A program made the translations under genes and the position numbers. A model generated the notes under the pieces. That model had not been told where the DNA came from and searched no databases. It saw only the letters and a list, made by a program, of their open reading frames with translations. A stretch of DNA of 64,000 nt from Amborella trichopoda (lineage: Eukaryota; Streptophyta; Magnoliopsida; Amborellales; Amborellaceae). The stretch is from positions 1,006,729-1,070,728 of the forward strand of contig NW_006495778.1 of the NCBI RefSeq assembly GCF_000471905.2. The letters run 5' to 3'. The first letter of the stretch is position 1, and the number at the start of each line of letters is the position of its first letter. Shown in pieces: positions 1 to 10,499 of this stretch.

Positions 1-454
1 GCCTGTGAATTTAGCCTCCTAGGAATGTGACTCAAGGAAACATCCTCAAACTAGGCCATATATGATTTTGCAGTATCATGATAAGGCTTGAGAGTGTCTT
101 TTCTTACGTCATATATTCCCTTGAGCTGTCGAATAACCAACTCAGAGTCGCCATAGATCTTGAGCTGCTCCAAGTCTAGATCAAAGGCTATCTCCAATCA
201 AATTATAAGGGCAAGATATTCTGCTTCGTTATGGGAACCGGCCTCGAAGAGAGAGAAAGAAAGTGGCAATACTCCTCCTTTCAGAGTCAGGAATACCACC
301 TCGGCGCGTCCTCGATCAGACTGGAAGGGTCTAGCGAAGTACATTTCCCACGTGTGAGTAAACTCTACACAGAATAATTCTTCATCAGAGAGGTCACTTG
401 ATAAAGAAGATTCTGCTGGTATGGGGTGTGCTATAAGAAAATCAGCCAAGGCTT
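1..454 (-). pseudogene. pol: TE1 archaeal-type RNase H (aRH), broken and cut by window edge
   Basis: This is the second RNase H of the polyprotein, which in Tat-lineage elements supplies the active RNase H. Frame fragments show the family pattern: a run ending HNEAEYLALII (the conserved Glu region), then, left of it, text homologous to the TE4 stretch at 22072-22244. The position that should read Y-F-D-G-A reads MYFARPFQS, so the first catalytic Asp is absent. The open stretch 198-449 begins within the tether from the preceding RNase H (ADFLIAHP). The remaining C-terminal part and the integrase are outside the window. Certainly inactive. Confidence 0.8.
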
Positions 455-870
455 GGCCCTTGATGGCCTTTTAGGGGACGTATATGATGTCAAATTCTAT
501 CAGCAATAATGTCCACTTAGCAAGATGTCCTGACAAGCATGGGCGTGTCATGAGAAACTTTGATATGCTTTTGATATAATTTTCACTTCATGACCGAGCA
601 AGTAGTGATGGAGCTTTTATACTGCGAAGATTAGGGCCAAGTGCATCTTTTCTATAGGAGGATAATTCTTCTCAGCCCCTTGCATCCTGCGGCTGAGAAA
701 GTACAACGTGGTCTCTTTTCCTTTGTCACTATTCTGCACCAACAATTCCCCAAGTGAGTAGTCTAGAGCGGTCATGTACATGATGAGAGGTCTTCCCAAT
801 ATCAGGGTGGAGAGTACTGGAGGATTAAGTAAATAATGCTTGATGTCATCAAGGGCTGCCTGACATGCTT
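455..870 (-). pseudogene. pol: TE1 RNase H (first, degenerate copy)
   Basis: This is the RNase H that directly follows RT in Ty3/gypsy polyproteins. The open stretch 617-799 reads LIMYMTALDYSLGELLVQ, then KETTLYFLSRRMQGAEKNYP, the usual order of the strand-1 and helix-A blocks. Where most gypsy elements have a T-D-A-S catalytic motif, this copy and its relatives in TE3, TE4 and TE6 do not show it clearly. That fits a domain demoted to a tether after aRH was acquired. Frameshifts lie on both sides. Homologous to 22441-22960. Confidence 0.8.
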
Positions 871-1830
871 CATCTTAGATGAATGGGGTATCTTTCTTTA
901 ACAGGTGCATAAAGGGTTTACAGTGACCTGAGAGGTTTGAGATGAAGCTGCAGATGTACGCCAGCTGCCCTTGAGGAGAGCGTAGTTGTCGCTGTGTAAT
1001 TGGTGATGGCATTTCTTGGATTGCCTTGATCTTGATTAGCTCAACTTCAAGCCCTCGGTGTCTAACAATAAACCGTAAGAACTTTCCTAAATGCAAGCTA
1101 AAAGCGCACTTCAGCGGGTTCATTTTAAGCTGATGCAAGCATAATTGCTTGAACACCTTTTCAAGGTCTCTTATATGAGAGTCTTTGTCTTCGGATTTCA
1201 CCACCAAGTCATCTGCATGACATTCCACCTCTTTGTGCATCATGTCTTTGAAGATGGTCGTCATTGCTCTTTGATATGTGGCCCCGACATTCTTCAATCC
1301 AAAAGGCATCATCGTGTAACAGAAGACTCCTTTCGGAGTCAAGAATGCAGTGGCTTCCTCATCTTCAGGTGCTATCAGTATCGGATTATACCTGGAGCAT
1401 CCATTCATGAGGGAAAAGATTTGGCCGTGAGCCATAAAATAGATGAGCATCTCGGTGAGTGCAACAGGAAGTCATCCTTGGGACAGGCGGTATTCAGGTC
1501 GTGGAAGTCAATGCAAACTCTGATTTGGGCATTCTTCTTCTTGACTGGAACAACATTTGCTAGCCATTTCGGGTACTTGACTTCGCAAATGAAGCTTGCT
1601 TGTCGGAGTTTGGTCACCTTGGCATCTATCTGCATTTCGAGGTCAGGCCTAAACCTCCTTAATTTCTATTTGATAGGTTCGACAGTCCGATCGATGCCTA
1701 GGTGGTGAACGGTGACTTGAGGGTCTAAACCAGGCATCTTATGGTAATGCCAAAAAAAGTCGTTTCGGTTTGCTCGCAAGAAAGCAGTGAAATTTTATTT
1801 CTCTTCCAGAGACATATTCGCAAAGATGAA
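871..1830 (-). pseudogene. pol: TE1 reverse transcriptase
   Basis: RT copies element RNA into DNA in the virus-like particle. Two overlapping minus-strand frames cover the fingers and palm: 1405-1635 contains VCIDFHDLNTACPKDDF, and 875-1450 contains MNGCSRYNP, MMPFGLKNVGATYQRAM, then LHQLKMNPLKCAF. The break between the frames lies near 1440. The catalytic Y-x-D-D box, at 1208-1219, reads H-A-D-D (the TE4 homologue keeps Y-V-D-D), so both the Tyr and the x position have changed. The thumb/connection (LAYICSFISNLSGHCKPF) is followed by LLKKDTPFI. Clearly recognisable, not functional. Confidence 0.92.
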
Positions 1831-3366
1831 AGTGGGTCTTGAATCAGTCTCATCCTCTAGATTTATCTCCTTGAGTTCATCTGCGGTGGCTTGACCTTCT
1901 TCTTCCCATTCTTCTGGGGCTTCTAGCAACTCTTTATCATTGGCCTTAGAGGTCTTCTTGCTAACCTCAAGTGTAGAGACCGATGATCCTGACTGCTTCC
2001 GAGAGGGCTCTAGGGTAGGTCATGATTTCTGCACTGTTGTCGAAACGAGGGACTGAAGGGTCAACCTCAAACATGGACAACATATCGAGCAGTAAGAGTT
2101 TGATTTGGAAGTCATAGGGAGATTGAGATTTAGTGGTTTCTGAGGCCCAAAGCACCTTTATAAGAATCTTAGAATTTTTGTGTAAGTATCTGCAGTGTTT
2201 GTCCCGCGCTGGCTGATACTTCATAGACTTGTACCAAATGGCAAGCTTCATGAGAATTAAAACTCTGCCATCTTGATTCTCTCAGTCTTTGCTCAAAGTC
2301 GGGCTCGGGAGGCCACTAGGGTTTCTTTAGCTTTGACTTCTTATGCTTCTTAGTGGAGGAAGATGTTTGTGTGATTGCTCGAGCTGTCAGGGCGTCAGCA
2401 ACAGTTAAGAATCCTGTTGCCGGGGCCAGTGTTCTTCTTAACTGCCTCCGGTGTATCCTGCTTATGTTGGTTCCTTCAAGTTCTCTATCGAGAGCCTCGA
2501 AGTCTGGACTTTTTAAGGTGGTACCTGCAAGAGACATAGAGGAAGAAGGATGAGAAGTAGAAGAAGAAGAAGGAGAAGGGTCAGAAAGTGAGGGATTTTT
2601 AAGGTCATTCCCCTCATCGGACCAATTTAGGTCGCTTTTTGCGTTATCACCAAAGTTGGATGTGTGCAGGGAACCTTTTAGGCCTTTCCCTTGCTTAGAC
2701 CGTTTGGGAGTACTTTTAACATCATCACCCTCTTTGGACATATTTTGAGGAGAAGACGGCTCGGGGACATCGTCTTGATGGGAGGAGGAAGGAAGGATCA
2801 TGCTAAGGATGAAGTTCAGTAAAGTTGGCAATGGGGGAAGAGGCTTGAGAAATTTCTGCTCAACAGGCAGATAAGCAGTCTTGTTTCTTCGGCGAGCAGC
2901 CCTTGGTGCTCGTCTTCTCCTGGTTTTCATTAGCAGTGGTTGATCTGTCTCGCTAGGTTTATGGACAACCATAGCTTGACGAACTTCTTATCGCCTTAAT
3001 GACTTGAGTCTACTCCGCCCATGGTGGACTATCTATGGTTGGGAAGTCGAGGGTTCAGCAGGATCTGAGTCATATTTACCCAGACTTGTGTCAGGCGGTC
3101 CTCTCGTACTGGTGGAGCAGTGGTTTGAGGATCACTTTTGGGAATGCTACAAGACTCGTGACATTCCTGTATTTTCTTGGCGTTTATACCATGGAAACTG
3201 GAGCATTCACATAGGTCGTGGCCCCTATTTGATGGTACGCACACCAATGGTCCTCAGTCTCCTGAGCAAGGCATCGAGGCTGCCTTGTCGGTTTTGGTGT
3301 GATGAGGCCATCTTGAAGCATTATAGCGAAAAAGGAACGAAGGAGACCAGGTGCTTCCTCTTCCTC
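1831..3366 (-). pseudogene. TE1 gag-pol spacer region (no protease seen)
   Basis: This region links the gag zinc knuckle to RT. The open stretch 2316-2972 (218 aa) is basic at its start (KTRRRRAPRAARRRN), then Ser/Pro/Asp-rich with repeated GDD/GNDLK blocks. It ends in a basic tail (KKHKKSKLKKP) preceded by FEALDRELEGTNIS. The stretch 1967-2251 contains MLSMFEVDPSVPRFD, the lead-in to RT. The homologous spacer of TE5 continues into an aspartic protease, but here the sequence runs from spacer to RT without a D-x-G-[AS] block. I therefore infer loss of the protease. The spacer may be disordered; its role is unknown. Confidence 0.6.
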
Positions 3367-4420
3367 TTAGACTATTATTGTGTGGGAGGCTTCAACTACC
3401 CCAAATGCCTTCTTCATCTCTTTAAGTTTTATCTGACCCTTCTGAATTAGGGCTTCGATAATATCTTTCAACGTGTAGCAGTCATCTATGGGGTGGTTGA
3501 TCCTTCGATGGTAAGCACAGTAATTCGCCTGAGTATCGAGTCTATTTTGATCTGGGAACTTGGTCTTTGGGAGCTCGATCATGTTCTGTTCGAGTAGCAG
3601 TCGGAGTAATGCAAGGACCCATTCCTTTTCAAAGGGGTACATCGTGTTTCTATGCCTGGTTAATCATCTTGATTAAGGTTTGCAGGTGGGGGTACTCGGT
3701 TGTACGATTGTTGTTGCTTGCTCGCCTGAGGTGCTTGCTGCGTTTACCCCTTTGGAGAGGTCCAAACTTTGGGAGGGAGTCTTCTTTGATCGCTGACCAT
3801 GATGGCTGCGCTGATCACTCCTTTTGGTTGGTTGCTCTGGGTATTAGTCCTAGAGCTACCATTGCCCCTATTATTCCTTGAGCTTGCAAACTGTTGTCGT
3901 GACCTGCCATGGTGACGTGACAGGCTTTCTACGCAGATTGTTTTAGAGATCACCTCTGACAAGGAGGTCGGATTGGAGGCCTCAACATGTAGGGCAATCT
4001 CAGGTCGCATGTTCCACACACAGGTTTGAACCGCTTCCTTCTCTGGCATGGGATTGGGGTGGCGAGCGACCAAATCTCTCCATCTTGTTATGAATTGATC
4101 CACGGGCTCATCTGGATCTTGGGTCAAGGTGAGGAGCTCGATGGTTTGAACTTCTCTCTCGACCTCATAGAAACGCTAGTGGAACAGTTTCTTTATTTCC
4201 TCCCATGTTTGTACTGAGTTTGGAGGAAGCCGAGCATACCACTGGAAAGCTGGGCCGTCAAGGGTTTCAACAAATTGACAGAGAAGGAGTCTCCCATTAG
4301 CTGCTGTCTCTCGACAGGCTGCTTGGAAGTGGGCGATATGTTTGTTGAGGGATGTGGTTCCGCTGAACAGGGGAAACTTCCCTTTTTTGTAGTCTGAGGG
4401 AAATGGAATCTGATCATTTT
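3367..4420 (-). pseudogene. gag: TE1 gag: capsid and nucleocapsid
   Basis: Gag forms the virus-like particle and packages element RNA. Three fragments in different frames line up with TE4 and TE5. 4193-4417 begins IRFHFPQTTKKGSF (capsid start). 3744-4127 holds TQDPDEPVDQFITRWRDL and EKEAVQTCVWNMRPEIALHV, the retrotransposon gag (UBN2/RVP-associated) pattern, then an Arg/Ser/Asn-rich basic stretch. 3367-3642 holds the knuckle C-A-Y-H-R-R-I-N-H-P-I-D-D-C (3478-3519), a C-x2-H-x4-H-x4-C variant. Frameshifts near 4130-4190 and 3650-3740 break the gene. Confidence 0.85.
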
Positions 4421-5947
4421 AAGAGGGACATGAATTTTAGTAAAGCGTTGCTCCTTGTATACCCGGGATCTGCCGGTTCTTTAAGCTATGGGTGACAATA
4501 GCACCAATATCTGTCGTTGAGACGGGGTGAGGGACATAATTGGCTTGTGAGGCAGAGGGAAGGGGCTGCCTTGGAGGTGCACCATCTGAGTGATGTTAAT
4601 CGACTTCATGGTTAGCTGACTGACGCGCGACATCTATGTGATCAATCTTCTTCATCAATGCGCACACCATGTCTTCAAATTTATTCATGCGCTCTTATTG
4701 AGAGTTGCTAGGCTAATTTATAACCATTACGATGACTGTTTCTCCAGAGAGATCGGTGTTAGCTGCAGTTGAGGGCTTGCGGACTTGACGGGTCACACAC
4801 GGCAGACCGGTCAGCATGCCTCGACTGAACTCAAGTCTTATATGTTGACCGCATGAGGACCGGTTCTCAACGGTCTTGGGACCGTGGGAGCTGAGTAGCT
4901 GGGTCATCATCTATGACACTAACCACAGTGCAGGGTTTGTGGCCTCCTTCTTCAGGCTTTGTCATCTAAAGAAGGTAGAAGGGGTTCAGACGGAGAGGGT
5001 TATCAAAGCCAGTTGCCCCGACCGTCTTGGTTGCTTCCCTGGTCAGCTCTTTCCGCACAAGAGAGAGCTGTCTCCATCAGGTGCGGTAAAAGATGAACCG
5101 GGGTCATCTTGGGTCGAGGAGGATGAGGGATTTGATCTTCCTACAAGTCTTTGCCTCGAGCTCTCTTATGAACTATAGAGACATGATCGAGATGACGGGG
5201 TTGGTCCAAAATAGTACTCTTGGAGCAGGTCTTCGAGTACCAAGGTTGGAGGTGCTTGCTCGAAGAAGCAGAAGCAGGCAAAAGTAGGGTTGACTCATAA
5301 GGACGCTTGAGTTAGAGGAGACGACGACACATGTGCATCCCTTGAAGAAGGATGACTGGTGACTTGGGGGTCAGCTCGAGTTAGAACAGGTGGTGTGGCC
5401 TTAGGAGGCAGAAAACCACGAGCAGGTATTTAAAGGAGAACAGATGGAAGCATGTCCCTTACAGGGTGCACTAGTGTGTGTTGACGAGGGGGACGAGGGG
5501 GTCGTCTTCCGTGTGCTTGGGTTGATGCAATGATGGCGTTGCCCCGAGTGGTGGGATGCAAATTCACAACATGAGCAGGACCTGGCCTTGGGAGGCCTAA
5601 TCCTGGACGTTGACTCAAGGTAGCATAAAAGTTACCCCAAGGTGTGGCTTTAGTGGATGACCCACGAGATTTATGATGTTTGGGAGGGGTGGAGGCCCTA
5701 GAGTCTCCACCAAAATGTGCCTAGCCTCGAAGGGTAGAGACTCGTGGTGGTGGAAGAATGTGGGGGATAGCCTTGCGGCGATCCACTGAGGTAATGGCAA
5801 CTTCTTTACCTTTTGCAGCAAGGGACTGGGTAGCCATTTGGTGTACCTCAGCAATACGACCAAGAAGTGACTTGCCGGTGATAGGGTGCATGCTGTGAGT
5901 GACAGTAGAGGTGTTACTGATGCAGGGTGCCTTGATGGAGGTTCCAT
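4421..5947 (-). pseudogene. gag: TE1 gag N-terminal region, degenerate
   Basis: This stretch precedes capsid and is conserved in place and sequence in TE4 (26521-28109) and TE5 (45311-46893). Fragments: 5615-5947 (with SLLQKVKKLPLPQW, matching TE4 and TE5), and 4713-4910 (MMTQLLSSHGPKTVENRSS, then a Thr/Arg-rich segment). Stops and frame changes are frequent, and no domain is recognisable. The similarity among three copies suggests an originally coding Gag N-terminus, but a long untranslated leader with chance ORFs is not excluded. Opposite-strand ORFs here are shadows. Confidence 0.55.
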
Positions 5948-6164
5948 CAGAGCTAGAAGATGGGGAGTTAGGGAACTTTGCTCAAAAAGAAGGTTGAGAA
6001 CAAAGTTCGAAGAACTTGTTCCAGGGGGACGCTCAAGAATGTGGGGATGAGAAAATCCTCGATCCGAATAAAAGTGTTACAAAACTCGAAAGCCATAAGT
6101 GTGCAATACAAAAAATAAAAGGAGAAACTAGCCAAACAAATACGATCTGACTAAGGGGTAGTAA

Positions 6165-6183
6165 GTCCACAATGGAGTCACCA
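6165..6183 (-). other. TE1 primer-binding site
   Basis: On the minus strand the 19 bases begin TGGTGACTCC and end three bases inside the 5' LTR boundary (6187). The same block occurs at the same place in TE4 and TE5. TGG complements the CCA end of a tRNA. A tRNA-Arg primer is used by some Tat elements, but I cannot assign the tRNA here. Confidence 0.75.
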
Positions 6184-6540
6184 AGCTGGTTGGTGCCTCG
6201 ATCTTGCCCTCCAGATCTGGATGATCTGGCGGCACACGTCTCGGGTTTCGGAGGCACCTGGGACTTAAGATCGCTCTCTCAGGAACCTTGCTCAAGAACA
6301 AGGGCAGGTGGATCAACCGATAAGAGAGGAATTTAAGGTGGGTTCAGGACTTACTCAGGCTGGCTCACGTGGGCACCCACTTAGATCATGAAGAAAGCCC
6401 CCTAGTCGGAAAAATGGTTCGGAATCATCTCCCTTGGCCTGTATTCTCCTGTTTTTGCAATCACACTCACATGGTTAATTTCACACACACCCGGGCGCAC
6501 TGTTCGTGTCTCTGAAGCGAAACAACATCATGCCAAGCAA

Positions 6541-6882
6541 TTGGCTTCGCCATGCATGAGTAGAGAAGAAGGAGAAAGAGAGCAGATAGAGAACATGAAA
6601 GAGAGAAAAAGTGAAGGAAAGATAAAAAGAGAAAAAGGAAAGAGGATAAAGGTGATTAGAGACAAAATAAGAATGAAATACATAGACAAGAGGAGAGAGA
6701 AAGAGGGCGATAGAGATGAGCAGAGAGAAAGAGAGAGATAGAGATGAGGAGAGAGAAAGAAAGAGATGAGAGGAGGAGAGAGAAAGAGAGAGATGAGAGA
6801 GAAAAGATGAGGAGAGAGAAAATTACCTTATCAAAAGGTAATGGCCTTTTTCTTCTCTCTCCTCTCTCTCTCTCAAAGGCAC
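6541..6882 (-). repeat. GA-rich tract with CT fold-back, TE1 LTR
   Basis: Plus-strand GA/GAAA low-complexity run (6541-6822), a short spacer containing attaccttatc, then a CT run (6850-6882) complementary to the end of the GA run. ORFs rich in Lys/Arg/Glu or Ser/Leu across it are composition artefacts. Confidence 0.85.
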
Positions 6883-6966
6883 CCACAAACTTAAGAAATA
6901 ATTGAAATCTTTACTGAATCACCGAAGGTAAGAACCCAAGGTTTTTTGACAATTAGGCTTTGCATG

Positions 6967-6975
6967 TTTATATAG
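6967..6975 (-). promoter_or_regulatory. TATA box of TE1 LTR
   Basis: Minus-strand CTATATAAA, about 1.9 kb from the start of the LTR in element sense. The same block with identical surroundings occurs in every long LTR here (16319, 30347, 35233, 48838). It probably sets the start of the genomic RNA, leaving everything at lower coordinates in the LTR as R-U5. Confidence 0.65.
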
Positions 6976-9957
6976 AATTGGGCCCAAACATGGGTGTATG
7001 CTAAAAGACTAGCTAAATTGATGATAATTATATTTTAATTGAATTAAAAGAAATTCTAAAATTGGGTGCAAAAGGACTGTTTAACCCCTACCCAATAGTG
7101 TGTGAAATTTCAGAACAGTCCCTGCTGCTGCCAGAGAACTTGCATGATCTTCCGTGGATGATCCGGGGTTGCTCTAGTGTTCATTTGATCGAAAGTTGAT
7201 TGTTTTCTTATAGGGCTCAACATGGCGATCGCTTTGATACCAACTTCGAGCTATGGATCGTGTTTTTAGGCTAAGATCATGCGACTTGAAATTTGGATGA
7301 ATCTTGCAAACTTCGGATCGGTAGTGTGCTTGTTTCTTGATGTTTTTCTTTTAATTTATTCGCTGAATTACACTAAGCATGCCGTCATGATCGCGTGGCA
7401 ACAAACGCAGCTCGATTGCATGTCTGGATGAAGATTTTGTTGACTTACGTTTTTAGTAAGAATTTGGAAATTCGACGACCGAAATTTACAACAGCTTTGA
7501 TGCCTCAGTGTATGAAATCGAACCGTTCATCATAAGTAGGGTTCGAGCCAGATATAGCCTCGAACCTTATGTACAAAATGAAATTGGTTTTACGTCGATC
7601 GGGTACACTTGAGCGAGGTGTGCTGCTGCTGAGTTTTATATAACTTTCTTCATGGAATGGCAATTTCTCTCTAGTTTTTCTCCCTGTTCGGGTGTCGTCA
7701 TGAGTCGTGCAACATATCAAAACACTCGTCTCGATGAGATGAACACGCTCACGAAATTTGAGAGCGATCCGACTCAGGATGAGGGAGATATGAGCCTTTG
7801 AAGTTGCTGCTCGGGGCTGTACACATCAGCCTCCTTTAATGGAGAGTGGTGTAAGGAGGCCGCACGGGAATAATGTGTGACCTACCCCTTTTTGGTCTGT
7901 TACGTATAACTTTGTCCTGAAATGCCAGATCCAATGACGATGGTTCCACAGTTATTTGATGCACCAAAAATAGAGTTCTAGTTACGAGGTCCGTTTTAGG
8001 GTGCTAGAGGCTGATTTCTTTGAAATTGTTTCTTTGTCTGCACTGCCTTACACATATCAGATTTTGACAAAACTTGGCAGATGGCCTTTTGGAGTGCTTA
8101 AAAAGAATCTAGCCCATTTTGGGGCAATTATGAGATTGTCAAAAATTTCACTATATGTTGAGTCTTTATTGATCTAGTATCAATCTGACGTGCGAGCATT
8201 ATGATTTGGCCTCTCGAATGAGGTGTGTCACTATTGATTTTCCTACAACTTTCTTCATGGATCAACAATTCTCTCAAGATTTTCTTTTTGCTCGGGCATC
8301 GTCACAGGGCGTGCCACATATCAAAACGCTCATCTTAATGAGACAAACATGCTTACAAAATTTGAGAGTGATCCGACTCGAGACAAGTGAGATATGGCTT
8401 CCAAAATTCACTGCTCAAGACTGTAAAAACAACCACATTTAATGGTGATTTGGTGTAGGGAGGGCACATGGGAATAGTGTGTGGCGTACCTCTTTTTGGT
8501 ATTTTACCCATAACTTTGTCTTGGAGTGCCCGATTAAGCCGAAACATGACCTATAGGAGTTTTCGACAATGTCGGATCCAATCATGGTGGTCCTATAACA
8601 ATTTGACACATCAAAAATAGAGCTCTAGTTACGGGGTCCATTTAAGGGTACTAGAAACTGATTTTTTCAAAATTGTTTCTTTGTCTACACTGCCTTAGAC
8701 ATGTCGGATTGCAATGAAACTTGGCAGGTAGCTTTTTAAAGTGCTTAAGAACATTTTGACTCGATCTGGGAAAATTCTGATACTTTTTATAATTCCACTA
8801 CATGTCAAGGCTTTATTGACCGGCTTCTCTTTTTATTTTGCATCGGGGACCCAAGGTGCTGAAAAATGTCTTCAAACATCAACCTCTAGCACCCTGAGAT
8901 GAAACCTGTAACTAGAACTCTATTTTCGATACGTCAAACAACTGTGAGACCAGTGTCATTGGATCCGGCACAATCGAAAATCTTAAGGGATAAAGTTTTG
9001 GATTAAACAGACATTTCTGGACAAAGTTATGGGTCAAACTTTAAAAAGGGGTAAGCCACACGCTATTCTCATGCGGCCTCCCTACACCAATCTCCATTAA
9101 AGGAGACTGGTGTGTATAGTCTTGAGTAGCAACTTTGAAGACCCATATCTCACTTGGCTTGAGTCGGATCGCGCTCAAATTTAGTGAGCGTGTTCGTCTA
9201 GTCAAGACGAACGTTTTTCATATGTGGCACGAGCCATGAAGATAATCGATCAGGGAGAAAAACTAGAGAGAATTTGGCGATTCGTGATGATAGTTGCAGA
9301 AAATTCAACAGCAGCACGCCTCGCTCGAGCTGCCATATCACGACGCTCGCGTACTTGATCAACATGAAACCATTTGCATTATGTGCATAAGTCCGAGGCT
9401 ATATTTGGTCTGAACCTTGCATACGTTGAACGTTTGGATTTGACACATAAAATTGTCAAAGTTGCTGTAGATTCCGGCCACTGAATTTTCAGATCCCGGC
9501 CAAAAACCCAAGACGACGAAATCTTCGTTCGAACATGAAATCAAATTGCGTTTGTTGCAACGTGATTTCGATGACATGCTTAGTGAAATTCAATAATAAA
9601 GAAAAATATCAAGAAACAAGCACACTATCGATCGAAAGTTTTCAAGATCTACACAAATTTCGAGTCGCATGATCATGGCTTAAAAACGTGATCCGTGGCT
9701 CGAAGTTGGTATCAAATTGATTGTCATGCCGAGCACCACAAGAAAGCAATCATCTTTCGGCTAAACGGATGCCGGAGTGACCCCGAATCATCCATGAAAG
9801 ATCACGCAAGTTTTAAGGCAGCAGCAAAGACTGTTTTGAAATTTCACACATTGTTGGGCATGGGCAAAACAATCTTTTTGCATATATTTTTAGAATTTTT
9901 TTTAATTCAATTAAATTGTAATAGAGTTTTTGGGCCTACACTCATGTTTGGGCCTAA

Positions 9958-9967
9958 TTCTATAAGT
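9958..9967 (+). promoter_or_regulatory. TATA-like box of TE2 LTR
   Basis: ttctataagt at the position homologous to the CTATATAAA of the other long LTRs; one copy-specific base change weakens it. Confidence 0.45.
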
Positions 9968-10017
9968 ACATGCTAAACATAATTATCAAAGGACCCCCAT
10001 GAATTTTCAATCTCATC

Positions 10018-10023
10018 AATAAA
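10018..10023 (+). terminator. Polyadenylation signal candidate, TE2 LTR
   Basis: AATAAA about 55 bases downstream of the TATA-like box. The same spacing is seen in TE4 and the right LTR of TE5, suggesting a short R region. Confidence 0.5.
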
Positions 10024-10060
10024 ATTTGGGAGTTTTCACTTTGAAATTGTGGGCACGACA

Positions 10061-10410
10061 CGTCTTGGAGAGAGAGAGAGGAGATAGAGAAAAGGTCTGA
10101 TACCCTTTGATGAAGGTAACTTCTCTCTCCTCCTCTCATCTCTCTCTTTCTCTCTCCTCCTCTCATCTATCTCTTTCTCCCTCCTCTCTTCTCTCTCCTC
10201 TTGTCTATCTCTTTCTCGCTTCTCTCATCTATCTCTTTCTCCCTCCTCCCTTCGTTTATCTCTTTCTTTCTTATCTATCTCTCTCATTCCTCTTCCTTCC
10301 CTAATCTCTTTATTCACCTTCCTTCTCTCTCTTCTATTTTTCATTTTCTTTTCCTCTCTTTCCTTCTCTCTCCCTATTCTCTTCTTTCTCTTCTCTGTTC
10401 CTGCATGGTA
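10061..10410 (+). repeat. CT-rich tract with GA fold-back, TE2 LTR
   Basis: A GA run (10069-10095), a loop containing gatacccttt, then a long CTCT/CTTT run to about 10410. This is the plus-oriented version of the GA tracts in the minus-strand LTRs. Confidence 0.85.
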
Positions 10411-10499
10411 GAGCCTATCGTCGTGTATGATGTCTTCCTACTCTTGGTACATAAACAGTGAGTCAGGCCTTAACCCAAGTGGTGGGCCGGGCCTCTGTC

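Larger units (their letters stand above)
1..8878 (-). mobile_element. TE1: Ty3/gypsy Tat-lineage element, 3' part outside window
   Basis: Read on the minus strand, the order is 5' LTR (8878-6187), primer-binding site, gag, long spacer, RT, RNase H and the start of aRH, then the left window edge. The order and homology match TE4 at 22072-31661 almost throughout, so it is the same long-LTR family. The integrase, tail and 3' LTR must lie to the left. Its right end falls directly against the interior of an oppositely oriented LTR (TE2), so TE1 inserted into TE2. The first five flanking bases are tcaac (8879-8883); the partner duplication is off-window. All coding parts are broken. Confidence 0.9.
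6187..8878 (-). repeat. TE1 5' LTR (about 2.7 kb)
   Basis: On the plus strand it starts tggttggtgcctcg and ends gtcttcaaaca, matching the ends of the TE4 and TE5 LTRs (TG...CA form in element sense: tgtttgaa...). It lacks a block of about 1.3 kb that the TE4 right LTR carries at roughly 28655-29945, including the first GA tract and the whole minisatellite. That explains its shorter length. A TATA box and the GA/CT hairpin are present. Small ORFs inside (e.g. around 7505-7720, 8206-8442) are chance. Confidence 0.88.

Noticed and set aside
1145..1708. 187-codon plus-strand ORF opposite TE1 RT
   Set aside because: Shadow of the RT coding frame on the other strand.
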